Notes under the pieces: generated by a model
What the model saw: the letters and a program-made list of their open reading frames with translations, nothing else
Databases searched by the model: none
Told to the model about the DNA's origin: nothing
In this document: one piece after another, positions 31,547 to 39,790 of the stretch
Layout: each line of letters starts with the position of its first letter
Position numbering within the stretch: position 1 is the first letter of the stretch
Assembly: GCA_903900845.1 (NCBI GenBank)
Contig: CAIUOU010000020.1
Location: 1-64,000, forward strand
From: an uncultured Opitutia bacterium
GTDB lineage: Bacteria; Verrucomicrobiota; Verrucomicrobiia; Opitutales; Opitutaceae
DNA length: 64,000 nt
Reading direction: 5' to 3'
Translations under genes and position numbers: made by a program

Positions 31547-32050
31547 GGACGGTCAGTTGGGCGCGGGTTTATTCACACGACGCCGCCGAAGCGCTCCTGA
31601 CATGCCGCCCGGGACCAACCGCTGCCTTGCTGCCGTGATAAAATTCGTGGAGGGCCATCAACCGCGGACCAAGGGCCGACGATAAGAGTGTAAGACGTTG
31701 ATGGCTAGAAGCTAACGGGTACGATCACTGCAGCTACCGCAAAGGGTGAGCTCGAGGACATGGGAAGGAACGAACGAACGGGTCGGAAGAACTGGCGAAG
31801 GACGCACTAACTGTGAACCAAAAAATCGTTTCAAGGTGAACTTCCCGACAACTTGTTCACACCGCGCTGGGCATAAGTTCCGCGGATTTTTTGTTGCCTC
31901 GGCGCGCGGGAGCCAAGCGTCCGTCGCCGTTTCGCCTTGGAAGGGGATTTGTTCAACCAGAGCTCCCGGAAAAGGCTCGGAAAGCCTGATCCAGGCGTAA
32001 GCATAACACCGATACGTGGTGAGAATCACGCCGCCGGATACGCGGGGGGC
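31547..32050. promoter_or_regulatory. dnaA upstream region, candidate oriC
   Basis: This 504-bp gap has no convincing gene. It is visibly less GC-rich than its flanks. A perfect DnaA box TTATTCACA lies at 31569-31577, a one-mismatch box TTGTTCACA at 31853-31861 and a weaker inverted one (TGTGAACCA) at 31812-31820. A/T-rich patches follow (CCAAAAAATCGTTTC near 31819, GGATTTTTTGTTG near 31885), which could serve as an unwinding element. The first box, 23 bp before the dnaA start, could instead serve dnaA autoregulation. Only two good boxes were found, so origin function is plausible but unproven. A stretch at about 31600-31680 resembles an SRP RNA on the minus strand (see findings). Confidence 0.45.
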
Positions 32051-34093
32051 TCAGGGAGCGAGGGGCGCCGGGTCGGCCCACTTGCCGTGCTCGCGGATGA
32101 GGGCGATGAGCCGCGCGTCGGCTTCGGCCTGCGGGATGTTGTACTGCACGCAGGTCTTGCCGACGTAGAGGTTGATCTTCCCCGGTGCGCCGCCGACGTA
32201 GCCGAAGTCGGCGTCGGCCATCTCGCCCGGACCATTCACGATGCAGCCCATGATCGCGATCTTCACTCCCTTGAGGTGGCCGGTCTGAGCGCGGATGCGC
32301 TGCGTGGTGGTCTGGAGGTCGAAGAGGGTGCGGCCGCAACTGGGGCACGCCACGAACTCCGTCTTCGAGATGCGGGCCCCCGCGCCCTGCAAGACGTTGT
32401 AGGCGAGGCGTGTCGCCCGGACCGGATCCACCTCGGTCTCGACGCTCACGAGGTCGCCGACGCCGTCGCAAAGCAGGGTGCCTGTGAGGAACGACGCCTC
32501 CAGCAGGCGGGAAAGAAAAGTCGGATCGTGGTGGACGGCCGTTCCGGCGGTGTTGCGGATCCAGACCGGAGCGTGGCAGTCCGCCGCACGGAGCGCCTCC
32601 GCCAGGCGGCGATAGCGGCCCGCGGGGTGCGCGAGGTCGCCATCAACCGCGGAGGTCCCGAGGGTGAACCAGAGGCGGGTTCCGTCCGGCCCCGTGATCA
32701 CCGGCACGAATCTTGGAATATCGGCCGCCTCGGTTTCGCAGGCCAAGTAGTGGCCGTGCCGCGTCGCCAGCGAGGCGAAATCCGCGAGCGTGCCGGCCTC
32801 CGCGCCGGTGAACCGCCGCAGGAGGACGATTTTCCCGCGGGTGAGCGCAAGCATCGGCTGCAGGATGTCGGGAGTGAGAGCGGGGGCGATCTCCAGAACC
32901 AGGAATTCGGCCGGCAGGACGGTCCGCGCCGCGGTCGCGCAGAGTTCCGCGAGGTCGCCGGGCGTGGCGACGGGCACAAGCAGCCCTTCCGCGGGAGTGT
33001 CGACGAGCCGGGAGGAGGCGAGGGCCGCGGCGGCGGCGGGAAGTTCGGAGGCCGACGCCACCCGCACGATGACGCGGGGCGGCTGGTCACCGCCCACGCG
33101 GCAGCGGGGGCTCAAATCGACCGGCAGGGAAGTCCGGCGGCCAAAACTGAACGGATCGATCGCGTCGGGCGGCGTCGCGGAATCGCCCTGCCCGCGCCAG
33201 CGGCTCATGGCCTTGTCGGCGATCGCGCGCGCCACCGGGATCTCGTACACGCTGTCCTCGGTCAGGGACACGCGGATGGTGTCGCCGAGACCGTCCAGCA
33301 GAAGGGAGCCGATGCCGATCGCGCTCTTGATGCGGCCGTCCTCGCCGTCGCCCGCCTCGGTGACGCCGAGATGCAGGGGGTAGTGCATGTCCTCTTCGGC
33401 CATGCGTTGCACCAGGAGCCGGTAGGCCTGGATCATGACCTTGGGGTTGGAGGACTTCATCGACAGGATGATGTCCTGGAACGAGTGCGCCTCGGCGATG
33501 CGCAGGAACTCGAGCGCGCTCTCGACCATGCCCAGTGGCGTGTCGCCGTAGCGGTTCATGATACGGTCGCTGAGCGATCCGTGGTTGGTGCCGACGCGCA
33601 GGGCGCGGCCGAGCTCGCGGCAGCGCTTCACCAGCGGGGAGAACGCGTCGTGCAGCCGCTGCAGCTCCACCTCGTAGTCCGAGTCCGAGTATTCCCGCAC
33701 CGCGAATTTCTTCTTGTCGGCGTAATTGCCGGGATTGATCCGCACTTTTTCGACGTGCTCCACGGCCTCCATCGCCGCGGCGGGCAGGAAATGGATGTCG
33801 GCCACCAGCGGTACATGGCCGAAGCCCGCGGTGGTGAAATCGCGCCGGATGTCGCGCAGGCAGCGGGCCGCCGCGACGTTCGGCGCCGTGATCCGCACGA
33901 TCTCGCAGCCCACCTCGGCCAACGCGATCGACTGGCGTACGGTGGCGGCGACGTCCTGCGTGTCGCTGGTCGTCATCGACTGCACACGGATCGGCTGGAT
34001 GCCGCCGACGCCGACGGAACCTACCTTCACCTCCCGGGTGGGGCGGCGCACGGTTTGGAAACGCGAGGCGCAGTAGGGCATCGGCGGCTTCAT
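32051..34093 (-). CDS. ispG: 4-hydroxy-3-methylbut-2-en-1-yl diphosphate synthase IspG, long form
   Basis: A 680-residue [4Fe-4S] enzyme of the MEP isoprenoid pathway that converts MEcPP to HMBPP. The N-terminal TIM-barrel part (1-300) has GGIQPIRVQSMTTSDTQD and RINPGNYADKKKF. The C-terminal domain supplies the cluster cysteines Cys583 and Cys586 (CPSC) and Cys617 (MGCIVNGPGE). Between them lies an extra domain of roughly 240 residues (about 300-540), as in plant and chlamydial long-form IspG. The start overlaps the rseP stop by ATGA (34090-34093). It is the last gene of the uppS-cdsA-dxr-rseP-ispG cluster. Confidence 0.96.
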   Translation of the reverse strand: MKPPMPYCASRFQTVRRPTREVKVGSVGVGGIQPIRVQSMTTSDTQDVAATVRQSIALAEVGCEIVRITAPNVAAARCLRDIRRDFTTAGFGHVPLVADIHFLPAAAMEAVEHVEKVRINPGNYADKKKFAVREYSDSDYEVELQRLHDAFSPLVKRCRELGRALRVGTNHGSLSDRIMNRYGDTPLGMVESALEFLRIAEAHSFQDIILSMKSSNPKVMIQAYRLLVQRMAEEDMHYPLHLGVTEAGDGEDGRIKSAIGIGSLLLDGLGDTIRVSLTEDSVYEIPVARAIADKAMSRWRGQGDSATPPDAIDPFSFGRRTSLPVDLSPRCRVGGDQPPRVIVRVASASELPAAAAALASSRLVDTPAEGLLVPVATPGDLAELCATAARTVLPAEFLVLEIAPALTPDILQPMLALTRGKIVLLRRFTGAEAGTLADFASLATRHGHYLACETEAADIPRFVPVITGPDGTRLWFTLGTSAVDGDLAHPAGRYRRLAEALRAADCHAPVWIRNTAGTAVHHDPTFLSRLLEASFLTGTLLCDGVGDLVSVETEVDPVRATRLAYNVLQGAGARISKTEFVACPSCGRTLFDLQTTTQRIRAQTGHLKGVKIAIMGCIVNGPGEMADADFGYVGGAPGKINLYVGKTCVQYNIPQAEADARLIALIREHGKWADPAPLAP

Positions 34094-35517
34094 TTGGCGG
34101 GCGCCGCCTTGTCCCCGGCGGCGCGCTCGGCCCGGTGCTCGCGCATGATGCGGGGGACGTCCGAGAAGACGGTCACGTAGGCGATCATCGAGAGGAGCAG
34201 GACGAAGAACACGCTCTGCGCGGTGGCGATGACGTCGTTCGGGAGGGGGCGCCCGCGCAGGCGGGCGATCGTGGCGAACACCATCTGGCCGCCGTCAAGC
34301 ACGGGAAGGGGCAGCAGGTTGAAGATCGCGAGGTTCACGTTGAGGAGGATGGTGATCATCAGCACCGCGAGGATGCCCACCTCGGCGGCGCTATGCAGGA
34401 TACGGGCGATGCCGACCGGACCGGACATCTTGTCGAGGCCGATGTCGGAATGCGGGCTGACGAGGCTGCGGAGCGTGCGCACGGTCCAGCGCGCGACGTC
34501 AGCCAGTTGCGTGAAAGGGGAGACGTGGACGATTTGGAACCCCGTCCGCAGCGTGAGTCCGATGAACGGCGCGGGTTTCTCCGGGCCCCGCGGGCCTAGG
34601 GTGAGTTCCCGCGTTTCGCCGGCGCGGCGCACGGTCGCCCGGGTCTCCCGGCCGGCCGAGGCCTCCAGTGCGAGGCGGAAGGCGGAATCGTTGATCATCG
34701 GTGCGCTATCGAGGGTCAGGATTTCATCCCCGGACTCGAACCCTGCGCGGGCGGCCGGCGAGCCCGCGGCCACGGCCTGCACGATCAGTTCGAAGCCGGG
34801 GCCGATGCCGACGCGGCGGACCTTCTCGTCACCTGCCAGCCGCGGCGTCAGCCTCACCTGCAGCGGTTGTCCGCCGCGCTCGAGATCGATGACGACCTCG
34901 GGGTCGCCGTTGGAGGTCCGGCCGGAACCGAGCACGAGGGAGTTCTGGATGTCGCCCCATGCTCGGACGGAGCCGCCGTCGACCCGGCGGATGACGTCCC
35001 CGACCCGGAGCCCGGCCGCCGCCGCCGGACTGGTCACACGCTGGCCGTCCGGCAGTTCCAAGGTGGGTGCGACATAGCCGATACGGATTGATGCCATATC
35101 GCTGCTGACCGGCTGGCCGAGCGCCCAGACCACGCAGGCGAGGGCGAAGGCGAAAAGGATGTTGAACGCGGCTCCGGCGGCGAAGACCAGCATCCGGGTC
35201 CCGTAGCTGATGGGAGGCAGGCGGGAGACGTCGGCCCTGCTTTCGCCCTCCGCCGCGCCGAGATCCGCGAGCTGGGGCAGGAGCACGTAACCCCCCAGAG
35301 GAAACCAAGCGAGGCGGTACTCGACGCCGTCCTTGCCCCGCCAGGAGCAGATGGCCGGGCCGAAGCCGATCGAGAACCTCTCCACGAGGACGCCCCGGCG
35401 CCGGGCGGCGAGGAAGTGACCGAGCTCGTGCACGAAGATCGAACCGCCGAAGAAAAGCGCGACGAGGAGGATCGACCAAAGATTGGAAAGCAGCGAGGGG
35501 AGGAGATCGGGTGCCAC
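34090..35517 (-). CDS. rseP: Site-2 metalloprotease RseP
   Basis: A 475-residue intramembrane zinc protease (M50) that in other bacteria cuts anti-sigma factors and signal-peptide remnants. The HExxH zinc motif (HELGH) is at 30-34 inside the first membrane helix. The region 150-350 holds one or two PDZ domains (AAGLRVGDVIRRVDGG and AARAGFESGDEILTLD). The second metal-site helix is near the C-terminus (NLAIFNLLPLPVLDGGQM, with the conserved NxxPxPxLDGG). It starts with GTG at 35517, 12 bp after dxr, and is translationally coupled to ispG. Confidence 0.96.
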   Translation of the reverse strand: MAPDLLPSLLSNLWSILLVALFFGGSIFVHELGHFLAARRRGVLVERFSIGFGPAICSWRGKDGVEYRLAWFPLGGYVLLPQLADLGAAEGESRADVSRLPPISYGTRMLVFAAGAAFNILFAFALACVVWALGQPVSSDMASIRIGYVAPTLELPDGQRVTSPAAAAGLRVGDVIRRVDGGSVRAWGDIQNSLVLGSGRTSNGDPEVVIDLERGGQPLQVRLTPRLAGDEKVRRVGIGPGFELIVQAVAAGSPAARAGFESGDEILTLDSAPMINDSAFRLALEASAGRETRATVRRAGETRELTLGPRGPEKPAPFIGLTLRTGFQIVHVSPFTQLADVARWTVRTLRSLVSPHSDIGLDKMSGPVGIARILHSAAEVGILAVLMITILLNVNLAIFNLLPLPVLDGGQMVFATIARLRGRPLPNDVIATAQSVFFVLLLSMIAYVTVFSDVPRIMREHRAERAAGDKAAPAK

Positions 35518-35529
35518 GGGACGCGGAGT

Positions 35530-36723
35530 TCAGCGGGTGGCGAGGGTGGCGGCGCGTTCGGCGGCGAGGCGACGGGCCTCTTGGTCGAGCGCGAGCACGG
35601 AGGAAAGATCGCCGGGGTCGAAGTTTTTGATGCGGGTCAGAACTTGCGTCACCACCCGGGGAATCGCAAGGAACGGGATCCGGCCGGCGAGGAATTCCGC
35701 CACGGCTACCTCGTTGGCGGCGTTGTAGGCGGCGGGCGCCACGCCGCCCGCGCGCATCACCTCGCGGGCGAGCTTGAGCATCGGGAAGCGGCCCTCGTCG
35801 ACCGGCCGGAATTCCAGATTGAGCAATCGTCCGAGGTCGAGCGCGCCTTCGACCCCGGGAGCGCGTTCCGGATAGAGCAGCGCGTGCTGGATCGGGAACG
35901 TCATCGAAGGCGGGCAGAGCTGCGCGAGCATCGCGCCGTCGGCGAATTCCACGAGGCAGTGCACGATGCTCTGCGGGTGGAGCACGGCGTCGCACTGGTC
36001 GGGTTGCAGCCCGAAGAGGCACTGGGCCTCGATCAACTCCAGGCCCTTGTTGGCGAGCGTGGCGGAATCGACGGTGATCTTGGGGCCCATCGACCAGTTC
36101 GGGTGGCGGACCGCGTCGGCGGGAGTGACCGCCGCCAGACGTTCGGCCGGCCAGTCGCGGAAGGCGCCGCCGCTCGCGGTGAGGACGACGCGCCGCACGC
36201 CCGCCTGCGGGTGGCCTTCCAGGCACTGGAAGACGGCGTTGTGCTCGCTGTCGACCGGCAGAAGCCGCCGGCCGTGCTTTCGGGCCGCGGCCAGGACGAA
36301 CTTTCCGGCGAGCACGAGGATTTCCTTGGAGGCGAGGGCGAGATCCTTGCCGGCCGACAGTGCCGTCAACGCGGGTTCAAGGCCGGTCGTGCCGACCACG
36401 GCGACGAGCACGACGTCGGCCTCCGGGAGCCGGGCGAGCTCGTTCAGGCCATCGAGACCCCCGACGATCCGGGTCCCCGGGGGAAAGGCGGCGGGCTCGG
36501 CTTTGGCGGCGGCGAAGGCCTGCTCATCGAAAACTCCCACGTGGCGCACGCCGAACTCCCCCGCGATGGCGGCGAGCCGCGGCCAATTACCCCGCGCGGC
36601 AATGCCCACAAGTTCGAGCCGGTCGCGGTGGGCGGCGATCACGCGCAGGGTGTTCTCCCCGATGGAGCCGGTGGCGCCGAGCAGGACGACGCGTTTGCGC
36701 TGGGACGAGGCGGAGGAGGCCAT
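35530..36723 (-). CDS. dxr: 1-deoxy-D-xylulose-5-phosphate reductoisomerase
   Basis: A 397-residue NADPH- and metal-dependent enzyme that makes MEP, the first committed MEP-pathway step. The N-terminal Rossmann motif GATGSIGENT is at about residue 16. The metal- and substrate-binding segments LVPVDSEHNA-type (LLPVDSEHNAVFQCL), TASGGAFRDWP and MGPKITVDSATLANKGLE are intact. The frame begins GTG-ATG; I use the ATG at 36723. It lies 73 bp after cdsA and 12 bp before rseP, in the usual bacterial order. Confidence 0.96.
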   Translation of the reverse strand: MASSASSQRKRVVLLGATGSIGENTLRVIAAHRDRLELVGIAARGNWPRLAAIAGEFGVRHVGVFDEQAFAAAKAEPAAFPPGTRIVGGLDGLNELARLPEADVVLVAVVGTTGLEPALTALSAGKDLALASKEILVLAGKFVLAAARKHGRRLLPVDSEHNAVFQCLEGHPQAGVRRVVLTASGGAFRDWPAERLAAVTPADAVRHPNWSMGPKITVDSATLANKGLELIEAQCLFGLQPDQCDAVLHPQSIVHCLVEFADGAMLAQLCPPSMTFPIQHALLYPERAPGVEGALDLGRLLNLEFRPVDEGRFPMLKLAREVMRAGGVAPAAYNAANEVAVAEFLAGRIPFLAIPRVVTQVLTRIKNFDPGDLSSVLALDQEARRLAAERAATLATR

Positions 36724-36796
36724 CACGGACCTTCTGGTTCGCGGATTCCGCGCCGCCGGGCAAGGACAACGATGCGCGCGGGTAACGCGCCGGGGT

Positions 36797-37627
36797 TCAG
36801 GGTAGCCGGAACAGCAGGTAACCTACCGGCGCGACGAGGATGATGCTGTCGCTGAGGTCGAACATGCCGCCGATCCCGGGGATGGTCGCTCCGGAGTCCT
36901 TGGAATTGGCCCGGCGCTTTATGACCGACTCGATGAGATCCGCCACAATCCCGAGCGCTCCTACCGGCAGGGCGATCACCGCGGCGAAAGCGGGGGTGAG
37001 AAACGGCGGGAAGGCGTCCCGGGCGAGCCACGCGAAGCCGGCCCCCACGCCCATCGAGGTCAAAAGCCCGCCGGCCGCGCCCTCCCAGGTTTTCTTCGGG
37101 CTGATCCGCGGCGACATCTGATGCCGCCCGATCGCGAGCCCGGTCAGCAATGCCCCCACGTCACAGAACTTCGCGACCGCCACCAGCCACAGGGCGAGCA
37201 GCAGCCGGCCGTTCGGCGTGATCGCATCACCCGGCAGCGGCGTGATGATCGCCACCATGTAGGAGAGCATGAGCGGCACGTAGACGACGCCGAAGACCGA
37301 CGACGCGAGCGCCTCGACGCGCGTCTCGGAGGTGCGTTCACCGAGCAGACGGATCGCGAAAACCACGACGGCCAGCGGCAGCAGGACGCCCGGTTCAAAG
37401 CCGAAGTTGGCCCGCAACCACGGCGCGAGCGTGAGGGCCGCGCCCATGACCATGCCGAACTTGTCGAACGGGTCGTAGCCCGCGCCGCGCATCAACGCGT
37501 AGAATTCCCGGAGCGTGAGAACGGAGATAAGCGTCACGAGCACCAGCGCGCCCGGCGTGCGGAAAAACCAGATCACGGCGCCGACGAGCGACCAGAGGAG
37601 AATGGTGCTGAGGATACGCTTGCCCAT
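36797..37627 (-). CDS. cdsA: Phosphatidate cytidylyltransferase
   Basis: A 276-residue membrane enzyme that makes CDP-diacylglycerol for phospholipid synthesis. About seven to eight membrane helices are visible. The SPRISPKKTWEGA motif and the C-terminal signature region (IKRRANSKDSGATIPGIGGMFDLSDS) identify the family. The usual HGGxxDRxD of this signature reads IGGMFDLSD here; the catalytic Lys-Asp (SKDSG) and final Asp are kept, and I treat this as a subgroup variant rather than a defect. It starts 9 bp after uppS. Confidence 0.93.
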   Translation of the reverse strand: MGKRILSTILLWSLVGAVIWFFRTPGALVLVTLISVLTLREFYALMRGAGYDPFDKFGMVMGAALTLAPWLRANFGFEPGVLLPLAVVVFAIRLLGERTSETRVEALASSVFGVVYVPLMLSYMVAIITPLPGDAITPNGRLLLALWLVAVAKFCDVGALLTGLAIGRHQMSPRISPKKTWEGAAGGLLTSMGVGAGFAWLARDAFPPFLTPAFAAVIALPVGALGIVADLIESVIKRRANSKDSGATIPGIGGMFDLSDSIILVAPVGYLLFRLP

Positions 37628-37636
37628 GGTCGCGCT

Positions 37637-38380
37637 TCAGGGGGTACCGGCCGGCCTGACTTGTTCGCTCGTCCGCCCGAAGCGGCGCTCGCGGCGATGG
37701 TAGTCGGCGATCGCGGTCGCCAGGTCCTCGCGGCTGAAGTCGGGCCAAAATACCGGGGTGAAGAACCACTCGGCGTAGGCGGCCTGCAGGAGAAGGAAAT
37801 TGCTCAACCGCGTCTCGCCGGAGGTGCGGATCACCAGATCCGGGTCCGGCATGTCGGCGGTGTAGAGGTAATTTTGAAAGCGGTCCCAAGCCGGAGATCC
37901 CGGCGGCTCGCTCCCGGCGGCAACCGCGGCGGCGTAGGCTCCGACCGCATCCTGCACTTCGGTGCGCGAGCCGTAGTTCAACGCGAGTACCAGCGTGTAG
38001 TCGTCGAACTTTTCCGTCGCCTTGACCGTGTCGCGAAGAAGCCTCTGCACCCCGGCGGGCAGGTCGCCGGTGCGTCCGATCGTGCGCAGGCGCACGCGGT
38101 CGCGCACGAAGGTCTCGAGCTCCTTGCGCAGGTAAAATTCCAGCAGACCCATCAGCGCGCCCACCTCGTCCTCGGGGCGGTTGCGATTCTCGACCGAGAA
38201 CGCGTAGAGCGTGAGCATCTTCACCCCGAGGTCGCGGGCCGCGAAAGTCATCGTCCGCACCGTCTCCACACCGCGCCGGTGCCCTTCGATCCGCGGCAGC
38301 CCGCGTTGTTTTGCCCACCGCCCGTTGCCGTCCATGATGATCGCGACATGAGGCGGAGCTGGGGGAGTCGGGACGGACAT
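37637..38380 (-). CDS. uppS: Undecaprenyl (cis-prenyl) diphosphate synthase
   Basis: A 247-residue cis-prenyltransferase that makes the lipid carrier for peptidoglycan and other wall polymers. HVAIIMDGNGRWAKQRG near the N-terminus carries the catalytic Asp17 and the diphosphate-binding Gly-Asn-Gly-Arg. TLYAFSVENRNRP and the C-terminal PDLVIRTSGETRLSNFLLLQAAYAEW complete the signature. It is the first gene of the minus-strand isoprenoid/envelope cluster and is divergent from the pterin dehydratase gene 96 bp away. Confidence 0.97.
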   Translation of the reverse strand: MSVPTPPAPPHVAIIMDGNGRWAKQRGLPRIEGHRRGVETVRTMTFAARDLGVKMLTLYAFSVENRNRPEDEVGALMGLLEFYLRKELETFVRDRVRLRTIGRTGDLPAGVQRLLRDTVKATEKFDDYTLVLALNYGSRTEVQDAVGAYAAAVAAGSEPPGSPAWDRFQNYLYTADMPDPDLVIRTSGETRLSNFLLLQAAYAEWFFTPVFWPDFSREDLATAIADYHRRERRFGRTSEQVRPAGTP

Positions 38381-38476
38381 GAGGCGCCGCGACGTTGGGA
38401 GTCGGCTCGGGGGATGACAAGCCGCCTTCGCCCCGGCGGGTTGACGGTACGCGACCGGTGTTCACGGTGCGTTCCC

Positions 38477-38767
38477 ATGAACACGCCCCTGTCCGACGCG
38501 GAGATCACCGCCGCTCTGCGCGAAATGGAGGGTTGGTCCCACCAACGTGACGCCCTGGAGCGTGAGTACCGGTTTTCTGATTTTCGCGCCGCGCTCGCCT
38601 TCATGGTGCGGGCCGGCTTCGAGGCCGAGGCGGTCAACCACCACCCGGAGTGGTCCAATGTCTACAATCGGGTGAGCGTCCGGCTGACGACGCACGACGC
38701 GGGCGGACGCGTGACCGAGAAGGACTTGGATCTCGCGCGACGATTCGACGCGGTGGCTGGCGTGTAG
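38477..38767 (+). CDS. Pterin-4a-carbinolamine dehydratase
   Basis: A 96-residue protein that recycles the 4a-hydroxy-tetrahydropterin formed by aromatic amino acid hydroxylases. The start is the ATG at 38477; the longer in-frame extension is antisense to uppS and cdsA. The active-site motif is visible as AVNHHPEWSNVYNRVSV (conserved His-His-Pro and the downstream V.L.THDAGG with THD). Length equals the family norm. No phenylalanine hydroxylase gene is next to it. It is divergent from uppS. Confidence 0.94.
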   Translation: MNTPLSDAEITAALREMEGWSHQRDALEREYRFSDFRAALAFMVRAGFEAEAVNHHPEWSNVYNRVSVRLTTHDAGGRVTEKDLDLARRFDAVAGV

Positions 38768-38781
38768 GGACGCGGAACGCG

Positions 38782-39750
38782 TCAGAGGCCGCGCAGGAAG
38801 TTGAAGGTGCGGTCGATCTGGCCGGGGAGGGCTTCGTGTCCGAAGTCGGGGTAAATGACCAGATCCTTGGGCGAAGCGATGCGGTTGTACGCGGCGAACT
38901 GCGTGCTCGGCGGGCAGATGGTGTCCATCAGGCTGGTGAACATCAGCACGTCGGCGCGGATGCGGGGCGCGAGATGCTGGACGTCGATGTAGCCCAGCCG
39001 GTTGAAGATCGCGGCCTCGCGCTCGTGACGCGGGTCGAAGGCGCGGAAGAAGAGCCGCAATTCCTCGTAGGCGTCCTTCGCGAGGTCCATTTCCCAGACG
39101 CGCTGGAAGTCGCACAGGAAGGGAAACACCGGGGCGATGCGGCGGATGCGCGGCTCCAGCGCGGCGCAGGCGAGGGCGAGCGCGCCTCCCTGCGAGGCGC
39201 CCCAGCAGCCAACCCGTCCCGGATCAACTTCCGGGAAGGCCATCACGACCCGGGCGAGCTGGACCGTATCGAGGAACACCTGCCGGAAGAGCAGCTTCGA
39301 GGGATCGGGATCCTCCAGCCCGCGGATGATGTGTCCGCGGAGCGTGGGGCCCGCCACGCGCATGTTGTCCTCCGACTTTCCCCCTTGGCCGCGGCAATCC
39401 ATCGCCGCGAGGCAGATGCCCTCGGCGGGCCAGCCGAACTTGTCGAGCCAGTCGCCGCTGTGCCCGGTGTAGCCGTGGAACTGCAGGACGGCCGGGTTTC
39501 TGACCCCGGCCGTTGCGCGGGGCCGCAGGTACTTCGCGTAGATGCGGGCGCCGCCGACGCCGGTGAACCAAAGGTCAAAGCACTCGACGCGTTCCGAGCC
39601 GATGGCGCCCGCGGGCTTGAGCACCGGCCGCGGATCAGTCGCCGCCAGTTCTCCCAGCGCGTTCTCCCAGTACGCGTCGTGATCGGCGGGGCGGGGGTTG
39701 CGACCGCGGTATTCGCGTAGTTTCTCCAGCGGCAGGTCGATGAGCGGCAT
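38782..39750 (-). CDS. Acetyl xylan esterase/cephalosporin-C deacetylase-type hydrolase
   Basis: A 322-residue alpha/beta hydrolase of the AXE1 (carbohydrate esterase 7) family, which removes acetyl groups from small xylo-oligosaccharides and cephalosporins. The triad is visible: Ser186 in GASQGG, Asp276 in SLMDTICPP and His305 in FGHE. LQFHGYTGHSGDW gives the oxyanion region. The ATG at 39750 is preferred because the protein then begins with the family N-terminus (DLPLEKLREYRG); upstream codons lie in the next gene. No signal peptide, so it is cytoplasmic and probably acts on imported acetylated oligosaccharides. Its stop is 14 bp from the convergent pterin dehydratase stop. Confidence 0.93.
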   Translation of the reverse strand: MPLIDLPLEKLREYRGRNPRPADHDAYWENALGELAATDPRPVLKPAGAIGSERVECFDLWFTGVGGARIYAKYLRPRATAGVRNPAVLQFHGYTGHSGDWLDKFGWPAEGICLAAMDCRGQGGKSEDNMRVAGPTLRGHIIRGLEDPDPSKLLFRQVFLDTVQLARVVMAFPEVDPGRVGCWGASQGGALALACAALEPRIRRIAPVFPFLCDFQRVWEMDLAKDAYEELRLFFRAFDPRHEREAAIFNRLGYIDVQHLAPRIRADVLMFTSLMDTICPPSTQFAAYNRIASPKDLVIYPDFGHEALPGQIDRTFNFLRGL

Positions 39751-39790
39751 AGAAAGGCAGGGGGCCGGCGTGCGGATGGTCCGCCGCGGG

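Noticed and set aside
31937-34180. 747-residue plus-strand open frame opposite ispG
   Set aside because: Antisense to ispG, whose cysteines and motifs are intact; His/Arg/Gly-rich composition of a shadow frame.
37121-38476. Long upstream extension of the pterin dehydratase frame
   Set aside because: It is antisense to cdsA and uppS and contains no dehydratase residues; the real start is the ATG at 38477.
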